In this document: in pieces, positions 34,115-43,559 of the stretch
Layout: each line of letters starts with the position of its first letter
How positions within the stretch are numbered: the stretch's first letter is position 1
Assembly: GCA_900455155.1 (NCBI GenBank)
Contig: UGUC01000002.1
Span: forward strand, 1,054,001 to 1,118,000
Length of the DNA stretch: 64,000 nucleotides
Source of the DNA: Providencia stuartii
GTDB lineage: Bacteria > Pseudomonadota > Gammaproteobacteria > Enterobacterales > Enterobacteriaceae
Direction of reading: 5' to 3'
Translations under genes and position numbers: made by a program
The notes under the pieces: generated by a model
What the model saw: only the letters and a program-made list of their open reading frames with translations
The model's database searches: none
Told to the model about the DNA's origin: nothing

Positions 34115-34687
34115 CGGATGGCCTTATATGCAGTTCAAATAAGTATGATTATAATAAATAACAGCAGGTAATTATTCTTAAATCAATTCAAATTGAACAA
34201 TTATTTTGCTCGTATGCAGTTAAATAGGTTTTTGTTTGTTATCACATTCATCGTCGTGCAGTGATGAGCTAGAATAACCCTATTATCTATTTTGTTTGAA
34301 AATTAAGCATCATTTTGTTTCGAGCGCGTAAGGATAATGGATAACGCAAACACCATTGTCTATGTTGCGGTCATGAAACAGAATAACGCAATTAAATAAA
34401 CCCGCCTTGCAATATGTACATAACTCGCCGAGTCACTTAAAATCACCAACAGTCATAAATTCTGTTTATAGCCATGTACAGTCATCGTTACGTGTTTCGA
34501 TTAACTTTTAATCGATTAAAAGATGATTAAAAACAAAAATATTAGCTGTGTCCGCTAATACGTAACTGTTTGTGCAACAGAATTTCCTGTATAATGTCTG
34601 CCTTTTTGACATTCTGAATGTTCAGCAAAATGCCAAATTTCCGCAGCAAGTAAAATGCACAACAAGCTGAGTAAAAAAGGATATTGT
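34115..34687. other. Long upstream region of aspS
   Basis: About 570 AT-rich bases with no gene that I can support. It contains a perfect 18-base palindrome at 34505-34522 and a TATAAT -10-like hexamer at 34590-34595, about 95 bases before aspS. No good -35 matches it. Confidence 0.6.
34590..34595 (+). promoter_or_regulatory. Likely -10 element of the aspS promoter
   Basis: Consensus TATAAT in TTCCTGTATAATGTCTG, upstream of aspS with a leader of about 90 bases. The -35 region (TTTGTG near 34569) is poor and its spacing short, so this is tentative. Confidence 0.45.
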
Positions 34688-36460
34688 ATGCGTACTAACT
34701 ATTGTGGGCAGTTAAACATTGCTCATGAAGGCCAAAAGGTCACTCTTTGTGGATGGGTAAACCGCCGTCGTGATTTGGGTGGTTTGATTTTTATCGATAT
34801 GCGTGACCGAGAAGGTGTCGTGCAAGTATTTTTCGACCCTGAGCGCAAAGACCTCTTTGAAAAAGCTTCGGAATTGCGTAATGAATTCTGTATACAAATT
34901 ACAGGAACTGTCCGCGCTCGCCCAGATAACCAAAAAAATAAAGATATGGCGACGGGGGAAATTGAAATCTTTGCTGAAGATCTCAACGTTTTTAATAAAT
35001 CAGAGCCACTGCCGTTAGATAGCAACCAATCTAATACGGAAGAGCGCCGCTTAAAATACCGCTATCTTGACCTACGTCGCCCTGAAATGTCAGAGCGCTT
35101 ACGCACTCGCGCAAAAATTACCAGCTTCGTCCGTAACTTTATGGACAAAGAAGGCTTTATCGATGTCGAAACGCCAATGCTGACCAAGGCAACGCCAGAA
35201 GGTGCTCGTGACTACTTAGTGCCAAGCCGTGTGCATAAAGGTAAATTTTATGCGTTGCCACAGTCACCACAATTGTTTAAACAATTGCTGATGATGTCTG
35301 GCTTTGACCGCTATTATCAAATCGTTAAATGTTTCCGTGATGAAGACTTGCGTGCAGACCGTCAGCCTGAATTTACCCAGATCGACGTCGAAACGTCATT
35401 TATGACGGCAGAACAAGTACGTGAAATCATGGAACGCATGATCCGCCAATTATGGTTGGACGTTAAAGGTGTTGATCTCGGTGACTTCCCAATAATGACC
35501 TTCGCAGAGGCAATGCGTCGCTACGGTTCAGATAAACCTGACCTACGTAACCCAATGGAATTAGTGGATGTAGCTGATATCGTTAAAAATGTCGAGTTTG
35601 CCGTTTTTTCAGGGCCAGCGAACGATCCAAAAGGCCGTGTTGTGGCATTGAAAGTGCCTAACGGTGCTGTCATGACTCGTAAACAGATTGATGAGTATGG
35701 TCAATTTGTTAGCATCTATGGTGCCAAAGGGCTAGCATGGATGAAAGTAAACGAACGTGCAAAAGGTTTAGAAGGTATTCAAAGCCCTGTCGCTAAGTTC
35801 TTAAATGAAGACGTTATTAACCAACTTCTTGAAAGAACAGAGGCCGCTGACGGTGACATTCTGCTGTTTGGTGCGGGAGCAAAAAATGTTGTGACCGATT
35901 CAATGGGGGCATTGCGACTGAAAGTAGGTCGTGATTTTGAACTGACAGACTTAAATAGCTGGAAGCCACTTTGGGTGATTGATTTCCCAATGTTTGAAGA
36001 GGATGGCGAAGGTGGCCTAAGTGCAATGCACCACCCATTCACTTCACCACGTGACTATTCACCGGAAGATCTGGCCAAAAACCCAGAAGAAGCTGTTGCT
36101 AATGCCTATGATATGGTCATCAATGGCTATGAAGTCGGTGGTGGCTCTGTGCGTATCCATCGTAGCGAAATGCAACAAACCGTGTTTAATATTCTAGGTA
36201 TTAATGAACACGAACAACGTGAGAAATTTGGCTTCTTGCTAGATGCATTAAAATACGGTACACCGCCACATGCCGGTTTGGCGTTTGGTCTCGACCGTTT
36301 AGTCATGCTATTAACGGGAACTGATAATATTCGTGATGTTATTGCATTCCCTAAAACAACGGCTGCGGCGTGTTTACTAACTAGTGCACCAAGCCAAGCG
36401 AATCCAGATGCACTAACAGAATTAGCTATTTCAGTTGATGCAAAAAACGCTGAAGACTAA
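34688..36460 (+). CDS. aspS: Aspartyl-tRNA synthetase
   Basis: Class IIb aminoacyl-tRNA synthetase of 590 residues, the E. coli length; essential. The N-terminal OB fold that reads the anticodon begins [20 protein letters not shown]. The catalytic core shows motif 1 around [17 protein letters not shown], motif 2 as [18 protein letters not shown], and motif 3 as [12 protein letters not shown]. The bacterial GAD insertion domain lies between (about residues 290-420). Start ATG at 34688 follows AAAGGA. nudB, yebC and ruvC follow in the same direction, as in E. coli. Confidence 0.97.
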   Translation: MRTNYCGQLNIAHEGQKVTLCGWVNRRRDLGGLIFIDMRDREGVVQVFFDPERKDLFEKASELRNEFCIQITGTVRARPDNQKNKDMATGEIEIFAEDLNVFNKSEPLPLDSNQSNTEERRLKYRYLDLRRPEMSERLRTRAKITSFVRNFMDKEGFIDVETPMLTKATPEGARDYLVPSRVHKGKFYALPQSPQLFKQLLMMSGFDRYYQIVKCFRDEDLRADRQPEFTQIDVETSFMTAEQVREIMERMIRQLWLDVKGVDLGDFPIMTFAEAMRRYGSDKPDLRNPMELVDVADIVKNVEFAVFSGPANDPKGRVVALKVPNGAVMTRKQIDEYGQFVSIYGAKGLAWMKVNERAKGLEGIQSPVAKFLNEDVINQLLERTEAADGDILLFGAGAKNVVTDSMGALRLKVGRDFELTDLNSWKPLWVIDFPMFEEDGEGGLSAMHHPFTSPRDYSPEDLAKNPEEAVANAYDMVINGYEVGGGSVRIHRSEMQQTVFNILGINEHEQREKFGFLLDALKYGTPPHAGLAFGLDRLVMLLTGTDNIRDVIAFPKTTAAACLLTSAPSQANPDALTELAISVDAKNAED

Positions 36461-36470
36461 TTTATTCGAC

Positions 36471-36902
36471 ATGAATAGTTTTAAACGCCCAGAGTCGGTG
36501 TTAGTGATCATTACCGCTGAAAGCAGCGGTAATGTGCTTATGCTACGGCGCAAAGATGATCCTGATTTTTGGCAATCCGTAACGGGTAGCTTAGAAGATC
36601 ATGAAGGTGCGTTTGAAACCGCAATGCGGGAAGTCCGTGAAGAAACGGGCTTCCTCCCCCAAGAGGGGCAACTGTATGACTTGGCGCGTGAAGTCACTTT
36701 TGAAATTTTTGCGCATTTCAGGCATCGTTATGCTCCCGGTGTAACACATTGCAAAGAGCACTGGTTTAAAATGGTACTGCGTGTTGAACAAGTACCACTT
36801 TTGACGGAGCATACTGAGTTTTGTTGGGTTCCACCGCAGAAAGCGGCGGAATTAACGAAATCTTGGAGTAACCGTCAAGCTATTTTAGAATTTGCTATTT
36901 AA
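36471..36902 (+). CDS. nudB: Dihydroneopterin triphosphate diphosphatase NudB
   Basis: Nudix hydrolase that removes pyrophosphate from dihydroneopterin triphosphate, the second step of folate synthesis. The 143-residue protein has a complete Nudix box: GSLEDHEGAFETAMREV followed by REETGF. The N-terminus KRPESVLVIITAESSGNVLM and the C-terminal EHTEFCWVPPQKAAEL align with E. coli NudB (150 residues). The ATG at 36471 lies 10 bases after the aspS stop, so the genes are probably cotranscribed. yebC follows after 30 bases. Confidence 0.93.
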   Translation: MNSFKRPESVLVIITAESSGNVLMLRRKDDPDFWQSVTGSLEDHEGAFETAMREVREETGFLPQEGQLYDLAREVTFEIFAHFRHRYAPGVTHCKEHWFKMVLRVEQVPLLTEHTEFCWVPPQKAAELTKSWSNRQAILEFAI

Positions 36903-36932
36903 TTATTTTATTGACGTTTTTGGAGATATTTC

Positions 36933-37676
36933 ATGGCAGGTCATAGTAAATGGGCCAACACCAAACACCGTAAAGCGGCACAAGATGCTAAGCGCGGTAA
37001 GATTTTTACTAAAATTATCCGTGAGCTGGTGACAGCGGCGCGTTTAGGGGGCGGTGATCCTGCTACTAACCCGCGTTTGCGTGCTGCTGTGGATAAAGCA
37101 TTATCGAACAACATGACCCGTGATACTTTAAACCGCGCAATTGCGCGTGGTGTTGGGAATGATGAAAACGATAATATGGAAACTATCATTTATGAAGGCT
37201 ATGGCCCAGGCGGCACAGCGGTGATGGTTGAATGTTTGAGTGATAACCGTAATCGTACCGTTTCTGAAGTGCGTCATGCTTTCACCAAAACTGGCGGTAA
37301 CCTCGGAACAGATGGTTCAGTTTCCTACTTATTTACTAAGCGTGGCGTTATCACTTATGCACCGGGCGTTGATGAAGATGCCTTGATGGAAGCTGCATTA
37401 GAAGCGGGCGCTGAAGATGTTGAAACTTATGACGATGGCGCTATCGACGTTTACACCACACCAGAAACTTTTGGTGAAGTGAAAGATGCTCTGGATGCAG
37501 CTGGCTTTACTAGCGAAGCGGCCGAAGTTTCGATGATCCCATCAACTAAAGCAGAGCTGGATGTTGAAACAGCACCTAAATTACTGCGCCTAATCGATAT
37601 GTTGGAAGATTCTGACGACGTGCAGGAAGTTTATCATAACGGTGATATCTCTGACGAAGTAGCAGCACAACTGTAA
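36933..37676 (+). CDS. yebC: YebC/PmpR family protein
   Basis: A 247-residue cytoplasmic protein of the YebC/TACO1 family, with the near-invariant N-terminus [20 protein letters not shown]. Family members were described as DNA-binding regulators and more recently as ribosome-associated factors that relieve stalling at proline stretches. The three-domain pattern is complete and ends [15 protein letters not shown]. It lies in the aspS-nudB-yebC-ruvC order seen in E. coli. A strong terminator follows, which separates it from ruvC. Confidence 0.95.
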   Translation: MAGHSKWANTKHRKAAQDAKRGKIFTKIIRELVTAARLGGGDPATNPRLRAAVDKALSNNMTRDTLNRAIARGVGNDENDNMETIIYEGYGPGGTAVMVECLSDNRNRTVSEVRHAFTKTGGNLGTDGSVSYLFTKRGVITYAPGVDEDALMEAALEAGAEDVETYDDGAIDVYTTPETFGEVKDALDAAGFTSEAAEVSMIPSTKAELDVETAPKLLRLIDMLEDSDDVQEVYHNGDISDEVAAQL

Positions 37677-38007
37677 TCAGCTATCACTCGCGTAGAGAAA
37701 GCGGGCTGAATTCAGCCTGTTTTCTCTAACGCATCTCTAATAATAGCTGCTCCTTTATCTACTCTGCGTGGCTTACTGGTTTGCCATCTAGCGCTTTTGT
37801 GCATTTTGTCTTTCCTGTCTGTTTTTTTGGGCCTAATGATATTGGGAAATAGGCTATTTCTGTGCTTTTTTATCTCAGCTTAGAGAGACTCGCTAGTCAT
37901 AGTCGTTTATCAATACGATTATTAAGGCACGGCATGAGTATTGTCGCCGCGGAAAGATACAGATAAGATGATATTAAAAGTAATAATGGATATTAATAGG
38001 CTTTGAT
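37677..38007. other. yebC-ruvC intergenic region with terminator
   Basis: About 330 bases. The first part is the yebC terminator; the rest, 37728-38007, shows no open frame or site that I can support beyond a presumed ruvC promoter. Confidence 0.55.
37694..37727 (+). terminator. Intrinsic terminator after yebC
   Basis: Long hairpin: AGAGAAAGCGGGCTGA pairs with TCAGCCTGTTTTCTCT including two GU pairs, with the T-rich part inside the 3' arm. Confidence 0.78.
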
Positions 38008-38529
38008 ATGGCGATTATTTTAGGTATAGACCCCGGTTCACGTGTAACGGGCTATGGTGTTATCCGCCAACAAGGCAGGCAACTTTTTTATTTAGGAAGT
38101 GGTTGTATTCGTACTCAGGTTGATGATTTACCAAGCCGTCTGCAACGTATTTATGCGGGAGTCTCGGAAATTATCACTCAATACCAACCCGATGTATTAG
38201 CAATTGAACAAGTGTTTATGGCAAAAAACGCCGACTCAGCCTTGAAATTGGGCCAAGCTCGTGGTGTAGCGATTGTAGCAGGTGTTAATCAAAATATTCC
38301 TGTGTTTGAATATGCTGCGCGGCAAGTGAAGCAAACCGTTGTCGGTACAGGCGCCGCGGAAAAAAGCCAAGTACAGCATATGGTTAAATCGATACTTAAA
38401 CTTTCTGCTAATCCTCAATCAGATGCAGCGGATGCCTTAGCGATTGCCATAACGCATTGTCATTTTAATCAGAATTTGCTTCGTGTTGGCGATCCTCGCT
38501 TAGTGTTAACGCGTGGGCGATTAAGATAG
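38008..38529 (+). CDS. ruvC: Holliday junction resolvase RuvC
   Basis: Endonuclease that resolves Holliday junctions in a RuvABC complex during recombination repair. The 173 residues equal the E. coli length. The acidic catalytic residues are visible: the first aspartate in [12 protein letters not shown], the glutamate in [18 protein letters not shown], and two aspartates in [13 protein letters not shown]. ruvAB follow after 72 bases that contain a LexA-type operator, so ruvC is probably outside SOS control while ruvAB are within it, as in E. coli. Confidence 0.96.
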   Translation: MAIILGIDPGSRVTGYGVIRQQGRQLFYLGSGCIRTQVDDLPSRLQRIYAGVSEIITQYQPDVLAIEQVFMAKNADSALKLGQARGVAIVAGVNQNIPVFEYAARQVKQTVVGTGAAEKSQVQHMVKSILKLSANPQSDAADALAIAITHCHFNQNLLRVGDPRLVLTRGRLR

Positions 38530-38532
38530 TGA

Positions 38533-38548
38533 CTGGATATACGTCCAG
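38533..38548. promoter_or_regulatory. LexA (SOS) operator of ruvAB
   Basis: CTGGATATACGTCCAG, a 16-base CTGG-N8-CCAG palindrome four bases after ruvC and 53 before ruvA. The E. coli ruvA operator has the same CTGG/CCAG variant ends. The TTTTTT after it means that the same element could also act as a weak ruvC terminator. Confidence 0.82.
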
Positions 38549-38601
38549 CCTTTTTTATGGTATAAACAGCGCTATCAATAAAATAAACTGAGGGCTTCAA
38601 G

Positions 38602-39219
38602 GTGATAGGTCGTTTACGCGGTATTGTATTAGAAAAACAACCCCCCATTGTTTTGTTAGAATTGCAAGGTGTTGGCTATGAAGTCCATATGCCAATGACC
38701 TGCTTTTATGAATTACCCGAAATCGGTCAAGAAGCCATTGTATTTACCCATTTTGTGGTGCGTGAAGATGCGCAATTATTGTATGGTTTTAATGACAAAC
38801 AAGAGCGTGCACTATTCAAAGAGCTGATTAAAGTGAATGGTGTTGGGCCTAAACTGGCTTTAGCGATATTATCAGGGATGTCGGCTCAACAGTTTGTTTC
38901 TGCTATCGAACAAGAAGCGATTTCATCATTGGTTAAACTACCGGGAATTGGTAAAAAAACGGCTGAACGCTTGGTCGTTGAAATGAAAGACCGCTTTAAA
39001 GGCCTCAATGGTGATCTGTTTAACCAACACAGTGATATTAAGCTGCCGGATGTCAATGTCAAAGTATCAAGCCGCGCTGATATTGAAGCGGAGGCGGCAA
39101 CCGCACTGGTCGCTTTAGGTTATAAACCACAAGAAGCCAGTCGTATGGTCAGCAAAGTGGCTAAGCCAGACAGTGATTGTGAGTCATTGATCCGTGATGC
39201 ATTACGTGCAGCACTTTGA
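38602..39219 (+). CDS. ruvA: Holliday junction branch migration protein RuvA
   Basis: RuvA binds four-way junctions as a tetramer and loads the RuvB motor. The 205-residue protein begins with GTG ([15 protein letters not shown], the standard N-terminus). It shows the OB domain and then two helix-hairpin-helix motifs ([15 protein letters not shown] and [16 protein letters not shown]). The C-terminal UBA-like domain that contacts RuvB is [20 protein letters not shown]. The acidic pin residues are expected near residue 55. It is cotranscribed with ruvB, 16 bases downstream. Confidence 0.96.
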   Translation: MIGRLRGIVLEKQPPIVLLELQGVGYEVHMPMTCFYELPEIGQEAIVFTHFVVREDAQLLYGFNDKQERALFKELIKVNGVGPKLALAILSGMSAQQFVSAIEQEAISSLVKLPGIGKKTAERLVVEMKDRFKGLNGDLFNQHSDIKLPDVNVKVSSRADIEAEAATALVALGYKPQEASRMVSKVAKPDSDCESLIRDALRAAL

Positions 39220-39235
39220 TTGAGAGAAAATAACG

Positions 39236-40246
39236 ATGATTGAAGCTGATCGCCTAATTTCTGCTGAAGTGATCCATGATGAGGAAGAAGCGATTGATCG
39301 CGCGATCCGCCCTAAATTACTCAATGAGTATATCGGGCAGCCACAAGTTAAAGAGCAGATGGAAATCTTTATTCAGGCGGCTAAGTTACGAGGTGATGCA
39401 CTTGATCATCTATTAATTTTTGGCCCTCCAGGTTTAGGTAAAACCACGCTTGCAGGGATAGTCGCGAATGAAATGGGGGTAAATTTACGGACGACCTCCG
39501 GCCCAGTACTCGAGAAAGCGGGAGATTTAGCGGCGATGCTCACCAACTTAGAGCCGCATGATGTGTTATTTATTGATGAAATCCACCGCTTATCTCCCGT
39601 TGTTGAGGAGATCTTGTATCCCGCAATGGAAGATTATCAACTTGATATTATGATAGGGGAAGGGCCAGCAGCGCGCTCGATCAAAATTGATTTACCGCCT
39701 TTTACTTTAATTGGGGCAACAACACGGGCTGGCTCTTTAACTTCACCATTACGTGATCGTTTTGGTATTGTGCAGCGCCTTGAATTCTATAATGTCGATG
39801 ATTTGCAATACATTGTGAAACGTAGCGCTCAGTTTATGGGTGTAGAAATTAGTGAAGAAGGGGCTAGACAAGTCGCCATGCGCTCGCGAGGTACACCGCG
39901 TATTACTAACCGTTTATTACGCCGTGTACGTGATTTCGCACAAGTCAAAGGTGATGGCAGCATCAATGAGCTAATTGCTAGCCAAGCACTCGATATGTTG
40001 AACGTCGATGCCGCGGGTTTTGATTACCTTGACCGGAAACTGTTAGTCGCCATTATTGATAAATTTATGGGTGGACCTGTGGGGGTTGATAACCTTGCAG
40101 CGGCTATTGGTGAAGAGCGAGAAACCATCGAAGATGTTTTAGAGCCATTTTTGATCCAACAAGGTTTTATCCAGCGCACCCCTCGTGGCCGGATGGCAAC
40201 AGCTCACGCTTATCTACACTTTGGTTTAACTCCGAAAGAAGTTTAA
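39236..40246 (+). CDS. ruvB: Holliday junction helicase motor RuvB
   Basis: AAA+ ATPase that drives branch migration as a hexamer on each side of a RuvA-bound junction. The 336-residue protein has Walker [10 protein letters not shown], Walker [10 protein letters not shown], sensor 1 in [20 protein letters not shown] (with the arginine finger at the end) and a C-terminal winged helix ([20 protein letters not shown]). Length and sequence match E. coli. A hairpin TTTCCCCCTTT / AAAGGGGGAA at 40264-40299 follows and may end the transcript. Confidence 0.97.
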   Translation: MIEADRLISAEVIHDEEEAIDRAIRPKLLNEYIGQPQVKEQMEIFIQAAKLRGDALDHLLIFGPPGLGKTTLAGIVANEMGVNLRTTSGPVLEKAGDLAAMLTNLEPHDVLFIDEIHRLSPVVEEILYPAMEDYQLDIMIGEGPAARSIKIDLPPFTLIGATTRAGSLTSPLRDRFGIVQRLEFYNVDDLQYIVKRSAQFMGVEISEEGARQVAMRSRGTPRITNRLLRRVRDFAQVKGDGSINELIASQALDMLNVDAAGFDYLDRKLLVAIIDKFMGGPVGVDNLAAAIGEERETIEDVLEPFLIQQGFIQRTPRGRMATAHAYLHFGLTPKEV

Positions 40247-40263
40247 GTGCTTAATGTCAGAAA

Positions 40264-40299
40264 TTTCCCCCTTTACGGATAGGAAAAATAAAGGGGGAA
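40264..40299. terminator. Possible ruvB terminator hairpin
   Basis: Ten-base stem TTCCCCCTTT / AAAGGGGGAA around a 15-base loop, without a T-run on the plus strand. It may work for either convergent gene; weak evidence. Confidence 0.45.
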
Positions 40300-40318
40300 T
40301 ATGATGCTACACGATCAT

Positions 40319-40792
40319 TTACTCATTTGAATTAGGATCAAATGAGTAAGGGGAATCATATAATTCTAATGCTGGATCTGTACGAATCTGATAATTTAAA
40401 ATGTCGTATAAATCAAATGAATTCCAATTTTGGCACTCTTTCTTATTGATTAACTTGTTATTTTTATAAACAGCTAATCCCTTAAATGCCCAGCCGCGCC
40501 CCTCGCCTTGATACAACAAATAGCTGTATGGGCCATTTTGAAAACGAATATATAGAGATTCACCAGCAATAAAATGTCCTTGCCCAACAAAAATATTTCT
40601 CGCTCCTTTTTCATTAAGCGGTAAGGTTATCTCTGGCTTAGCCAAAGTTCCGTATCGATATTGTGGTGTTTTCCCCGGGTCGACTATCACGCTAACATAC
40701 TTTTTATTCTCCAGTTGGCAGGTAAATTCTGCGGCCATCACTGGTGTTGCAGATACCCCAATTATAACCATCCCAAGTAATGTTTTATTCAT
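40319..40792 (-). CDS. Secreted protein of unknown function
   Basis: I do not recognise this gene. The 157-residue product begins with a clear Sec signal peptide, MNKTLLGMVIIGVSATPVMA, with AXA cleavage at VMA-AEF. Two cysteines (EFTCQLE near the mature N-terminus and KECQNW near the end) could form a disulphide in the periplasm. The sequence has alternating polar and hydrophobic stretches suggestive of a beta structure (ESLYIRFQNGPYSYLLYQG). It is monocistronic and convergent with ruvB. Enterobacterial genomes often carry small secreted proteins of this type; no function can be claimed. Confidence 0.7.
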   Translation of the reverse strand: MNKTLLGMVIIGVSATPVMAAEFTCQLENKKYVSVIVDPGKTPQYRYGTLAKPEITLPLNEKGARNIFVGQGHFIAGESLYIRFQNGPYSYLLYQGEGRGWAFKGLAVYKNNKLINKKECQNWNSFDLYDILNYQIRTDPALELYDSPYSFDPNSNE

Positions 40793-40905
40793 TTCGATAC
40801 CTTGATACTTAATATTATTAGAGTATTAAGTATTTATTTTTTATTTTAATTAACGAGATGGTTAAGACTGAAAATAGCAAAAGTGTGAAGTTGATATAAA
40901 ATAAA

Positions 40906-40937
40906 ACCGCTCAATGGGGTATCACCTATTGAGCGGT
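40906..40937 (-). terminator. Intrinsic terminator of znuCB
   Basis: Ten-base perfect stem ACCGCTCAAT / ATTGAGCGGT with a 12-base loop, 22 bases after the znuB stop on the minus strand, followed there by TTTTAT. Confidence 0.78.
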
Positions 40938-40959
40938 AAGAGAAAAGCCTCAGTCGGTA

Positions 40960-41745
40960 TTAATTTTTCGTTTTGACTAATAAGCTAAAGGCAAACAAGA
41001 TTGCAGCGGTTAAGACCACTGAAGGGCCGGCTGGCGTATCGTAAAACGCGGAGAATGTGAGACCTCCTGTCACCGATAACATACCAATTAAAATCGCGAT
41101 CAGTGCCATTTGCTCTGGTGTTTTAGCGAAACGGCGTGCTGTGGCGGCAGGGATAATTAATAAAGATGTAATAATTAGCGCACCGACAAATTTCATTGCG
41201 ATCCCAATGGTCAATGCAGTGACTAACATCAGTAGCAGACGTAGGCGTTGAATATTGACACCATCAACAAAAGCGAGCTCTTGGTTAACCGTCATGGAAA
41301 GCAGCGCCCGCCAGCGCCAGCAAAGTAAGCCGCAGACTACAATCACACCAATAAAGATAGTGATAATATCCTCGTAATTAACCGAAAGGAGATCCCCGAA
41401 TAAGTATGCCATTAGGTCAACACGCACATTGGCCATTAAGCTGACAACGACGAGGCCGAGGGATAAGGCGCTGTGAGCCATAATGCCTAATAAGGTGTCA
41501 ACAGCCAGCTGAGGGCGTCGTTCTAACCACACTAAAATCAAAGACAGCAGCAAAGTGACAGCAATTACGGCATAGAATGGGTTGATATTCAGCAATAGGC
41601 CAAATGCCACACCTAATAAAGAAGCGTGTGCAAGGGTATCCCCAAAATAAGACATGCGACGCCATACCACAAAGGATCCTAACGGGCCGGCAGCAACCGC
41701 CAATAACATCCCCGCAATCCAACCGGGTAACAGTAACTCAATCAT
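40960..41745 (-). CDS. znuB: Zinc ABC transporter permease ZnuB
   Basis: Membrane subunit of the high-affinity zinc importer ZnuABC. The 261-residue protein has about eight helices and the ABC-3 family pattern, starting [20 protein letters not shown]. Conserved sections are [20 protein letters not shown], the region that contacts ZnuC, and [20 protein letters not shown]. The ATG at 41745 overlaps the znuC stop by eight bases, so translation is coupled. The gene is expressed from the znuC side of the Zur-controlled divergent promoter. Confidence 0.96.
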   Translation of the reverse strand: MIELLLPGWIAGMLLAVAAGPLGSFVVWRRMSYFGDTLAHASLLGVAFGLLLNINPFYAVIAVTLLLSLILVWLERRPQLAVDTLLGIMAHSALSLGLVVVSLMANVRVDLMAYLFGDLLSVNYEDIITIFIGVIVVCGLLCWRWRALLSMTVNQELAFVDGVNIQRLRLLLMLVTALTIGIAMKFVGALIITSLLIIPAATARRFAKTPEQMALIAILIGMLSVTGGLTFSAFYDTPAGPSVVLTAAILFAFSLLVKTKN

Positions 41746-42505
41746 GACGGCACTCCTTATTATGAATATGAGGAGCCACAACGTTACCTTCTAAATCATG
41801 TTGATGGTTATGATGGTGGCGATAAACGCCGAGTTGTGATGCGCCACGATAGCCAAACATCGCAACAAACTCAGGGTGGTTCGATACAACATCGGGTGTC
41901 CCTGAACAGCAAATATGCCCATTAATACATAATACTTTATCCGTTTTCGCCATGACTAAATGCAGGTCGTGAGACACCATAAGTACGGCACAACCAAGCT
42001 CTGTGCGTAATTGGTTAATTAAGTCATAAAGTGCGACTTGCCCATTCACATCAACCCCTTGAGCGGGTTCATCCAGAACCAAAAGGTCGGGCTTATTCAA
42101 TAAAGCTCGTGCTAATAACACACGCTGTGTTTCGCCACCAGACAGTTTCTGCATTGGCTGTGTCAATAAATGGGCGGCTTTAACACGTTCAAGAGCAGGT
42201 AACAGTTGGTCTGAACGAACAGCAGGTTTTAGCATTAAAAAACGCTTTACGGTTAATGGTAAGGTGGCGTCTAAATGTAATTTTTGTGGAACATAGCCAA
42301 TAGACAGTGAAGCGGCTCGCTCAATGATACCTGTAGTCGGCGCTAACAGTCCTAGCACGACCCGAACAATTGTCGATTTGCCCGCGCCATTAGGGCCTAA
42401 CAAAGTGACAATATCGCCTTTATTTAAGGTAAAGCTGACGTCTTTGAGCACCTGTTTCTCGCCAAAAGAAACGGAAATTTTATTTAAATTCAGTAATGGT
42501 TGCAT
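41738..42505 (-). CDS. znuC: Zinc ABC transporter ATPase ZnuC
   Basis: ATPase subunit of ZnuABC, 255 residues. Walker A is [11 protein letters not shown], the ABC signature is [17 protein letters not shown], Walker B is [15 protein letters not shown], and the switch histidine is in VSHDLHLV. The C-terminal tail is rich in histidine ([13 protein letters not shown] and [11 protein letters not shown]), as usual for ZnuC, and may sense or hold zinc. It is the first gene of the znuCB operon, divergent from znuA across a Zur-type palindrome. Confidence 0.97.
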   Translation of the reverse strand: MQPLLNLNKISVSFGEKQVLKDVSFTLNKGDIVTLLGPNGAGKSTIVRVVLGLLAPTTGIIERAASLSIGYVPQKLHLDATLPLTVKRFLMLKPAVRSDQLLPALERVKAAHLLTQPMQKLSGGETQRVLLARALLNKPDLLVLDEPAQGVDVNGQVALYDLINQLRTELGCAVLMVSHDLHLVMAKTDKVLCINGHICCSGTPDVVSNHPEFVAMFGYRGASQLGVYRHHHNHQHDLEGNVVAPHIHNKECRHD

Positions 42506-42535
42506 GTGAAAAACATCTTGCAGAATTCATGTTGT

Positions 42536-42552
42536 GTTATATTATAACATTT
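42536..42552. promoter_or_regulatory. Zur operator between znuC and znuA
   Basis: TGTTATATTATAACA (42537-42551) is a perfect palindrome around one central T, flanked to read GTGTTATATTATAACAT. It fits the gammaproteobacterial Zur box at znu promoters, known from E. coli as GAAATGTTATANTATAACATTTC-like. It lies in the 76-base divergent gap, so one site can repress both units when zinc is plentiful. Confidence 0.88.
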
Positions 42553-42581
42553 CAAAATTAAAATCACGGAAAAAGACGTCT

Positions 42582-43541
42582 ATGATACATAAATCTCAAT
42601 TCAATGCCCGACAATTTATTTTAGGCGCCGTTGCGGCATCTGTCCTTAGCACAACGTTGGTCACTGCGGCAAAGGCGGATGTTGTGACCTCTATTCGCCC
42701 ACTTGCCTTTATTGCCGCGGGTATCGCTGATGGTGTGACTGATACTCAGGTCTTGCTGCCAGATGGTGCATCACCCCATGATTATGCGCTTAAACCTTCT
42801 GATTTGAGGAAAATTAAACAGGCAGATCTTTTTGTTTGGGTAGGCCCCGATATGGAGATGTTTTTAGATAAGCCACTCAAGACGTTACCACAGGATAAAC
42901 GTCTGGCGCTGGCAGAACAAGCAAATATTATTCCCTTGCTGATGAAAGGGGATGAGGAAGAGGCGCATGACCATGAACAGGGTGATGAAGCTAATCATGA
43001 TAAGGATCACGAACATCACCACCACGGTGAGTATAATATGCATATTTGGCTGTCGCCCGAGATTGCAAAACAGGCTGCGTTAGACATTCACGATCGTTTA
43101 GTAGTGCTTTATCCTGACCAAAAAGATAAGCTGGACGTAAACCTTCGTAAATTCAATGAAAAAATGACGCAAAACGATAAGAAAATTGTTAATATTTTAG
43201 AACCAGCCAAAAACAAGGGCTATTTTGTTTTTCACGATGCCTACGGCTACTTTGAAAAACACTATCGGTTGGCTCCTTTGGGGCATTTTACGATAAACCC
43301 GGAAATTCAGCCTGGTGCACAGAAATTACATAAAATACGAACTCAATTGGTTGAGCATAAAGCACAATGTGTTTTTGCTGAACCCCAATTCAGGCCAGCC
43401 GTCATAGAGAGCGTAGCAAAAAATACGGGAGTCAAAATGGGAACTCTCGACCCGCTAGGTAGCGGGCTGGAAATAGGACCAGATAGCTATATGCAGTTTT
43501 TAACGCAACTGTCTAAGCAATACGCGAGCTGCCTGAATTAA
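42582..43541 (+). CDS. znuA: Zinc ABC transporter periplasmic binding protein ZnuA
   Basis: Periplasmic zinc-binding protein of cluster A-I ABC importers, 319 residues. A signal peptide ends near TAAKADVV. Metal-binding histidines are expected in DGASPHDYALKPSDL, NMHIWLSPE and PLGHFTINPE. Between domains lies the charged, His-rich loop typical of ZnuA (HDHEQGDEANHDKDHEHHHH). The ATG at 42582 is preferred over one 16 codons upstream because only then is a normal signal peptide at the N-terminus and the Zur site outside the gene. mepM follows after 18 bases, as in E. coli. Confidence 0.96.
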   Translation: MIHKSQFNARQFILGAVAASVLSTTLVTAAKADVVTSIRPLAFIAAGIADGVTDTQVLLPDGASPHDYALKPSDLRKIKQADLFVWVGPDMEMFLDKPLKTLPQDKRLALAEQANIIPLLMKGDEEEAHDHEQGDEANHDKDHEHHHHGEYNMHIWLSPEIAKQAALDIHDRLVVLYPDQKDKLDVNLRKFNEKMTQNDKKIVNILEPAKNKGYFVFHDAYGYFEKHYRLAPLGHFTINPEIQPGAQKLHKIRTQLVEHKAQCVFAEPQFRPAVIESVAKNTGVKMGTLDPLGSGLEIGPDSYMQFLTQLSKQYASCLN

Positions 43542-43559
43542 ACAAGAAGGAATTGTTTA

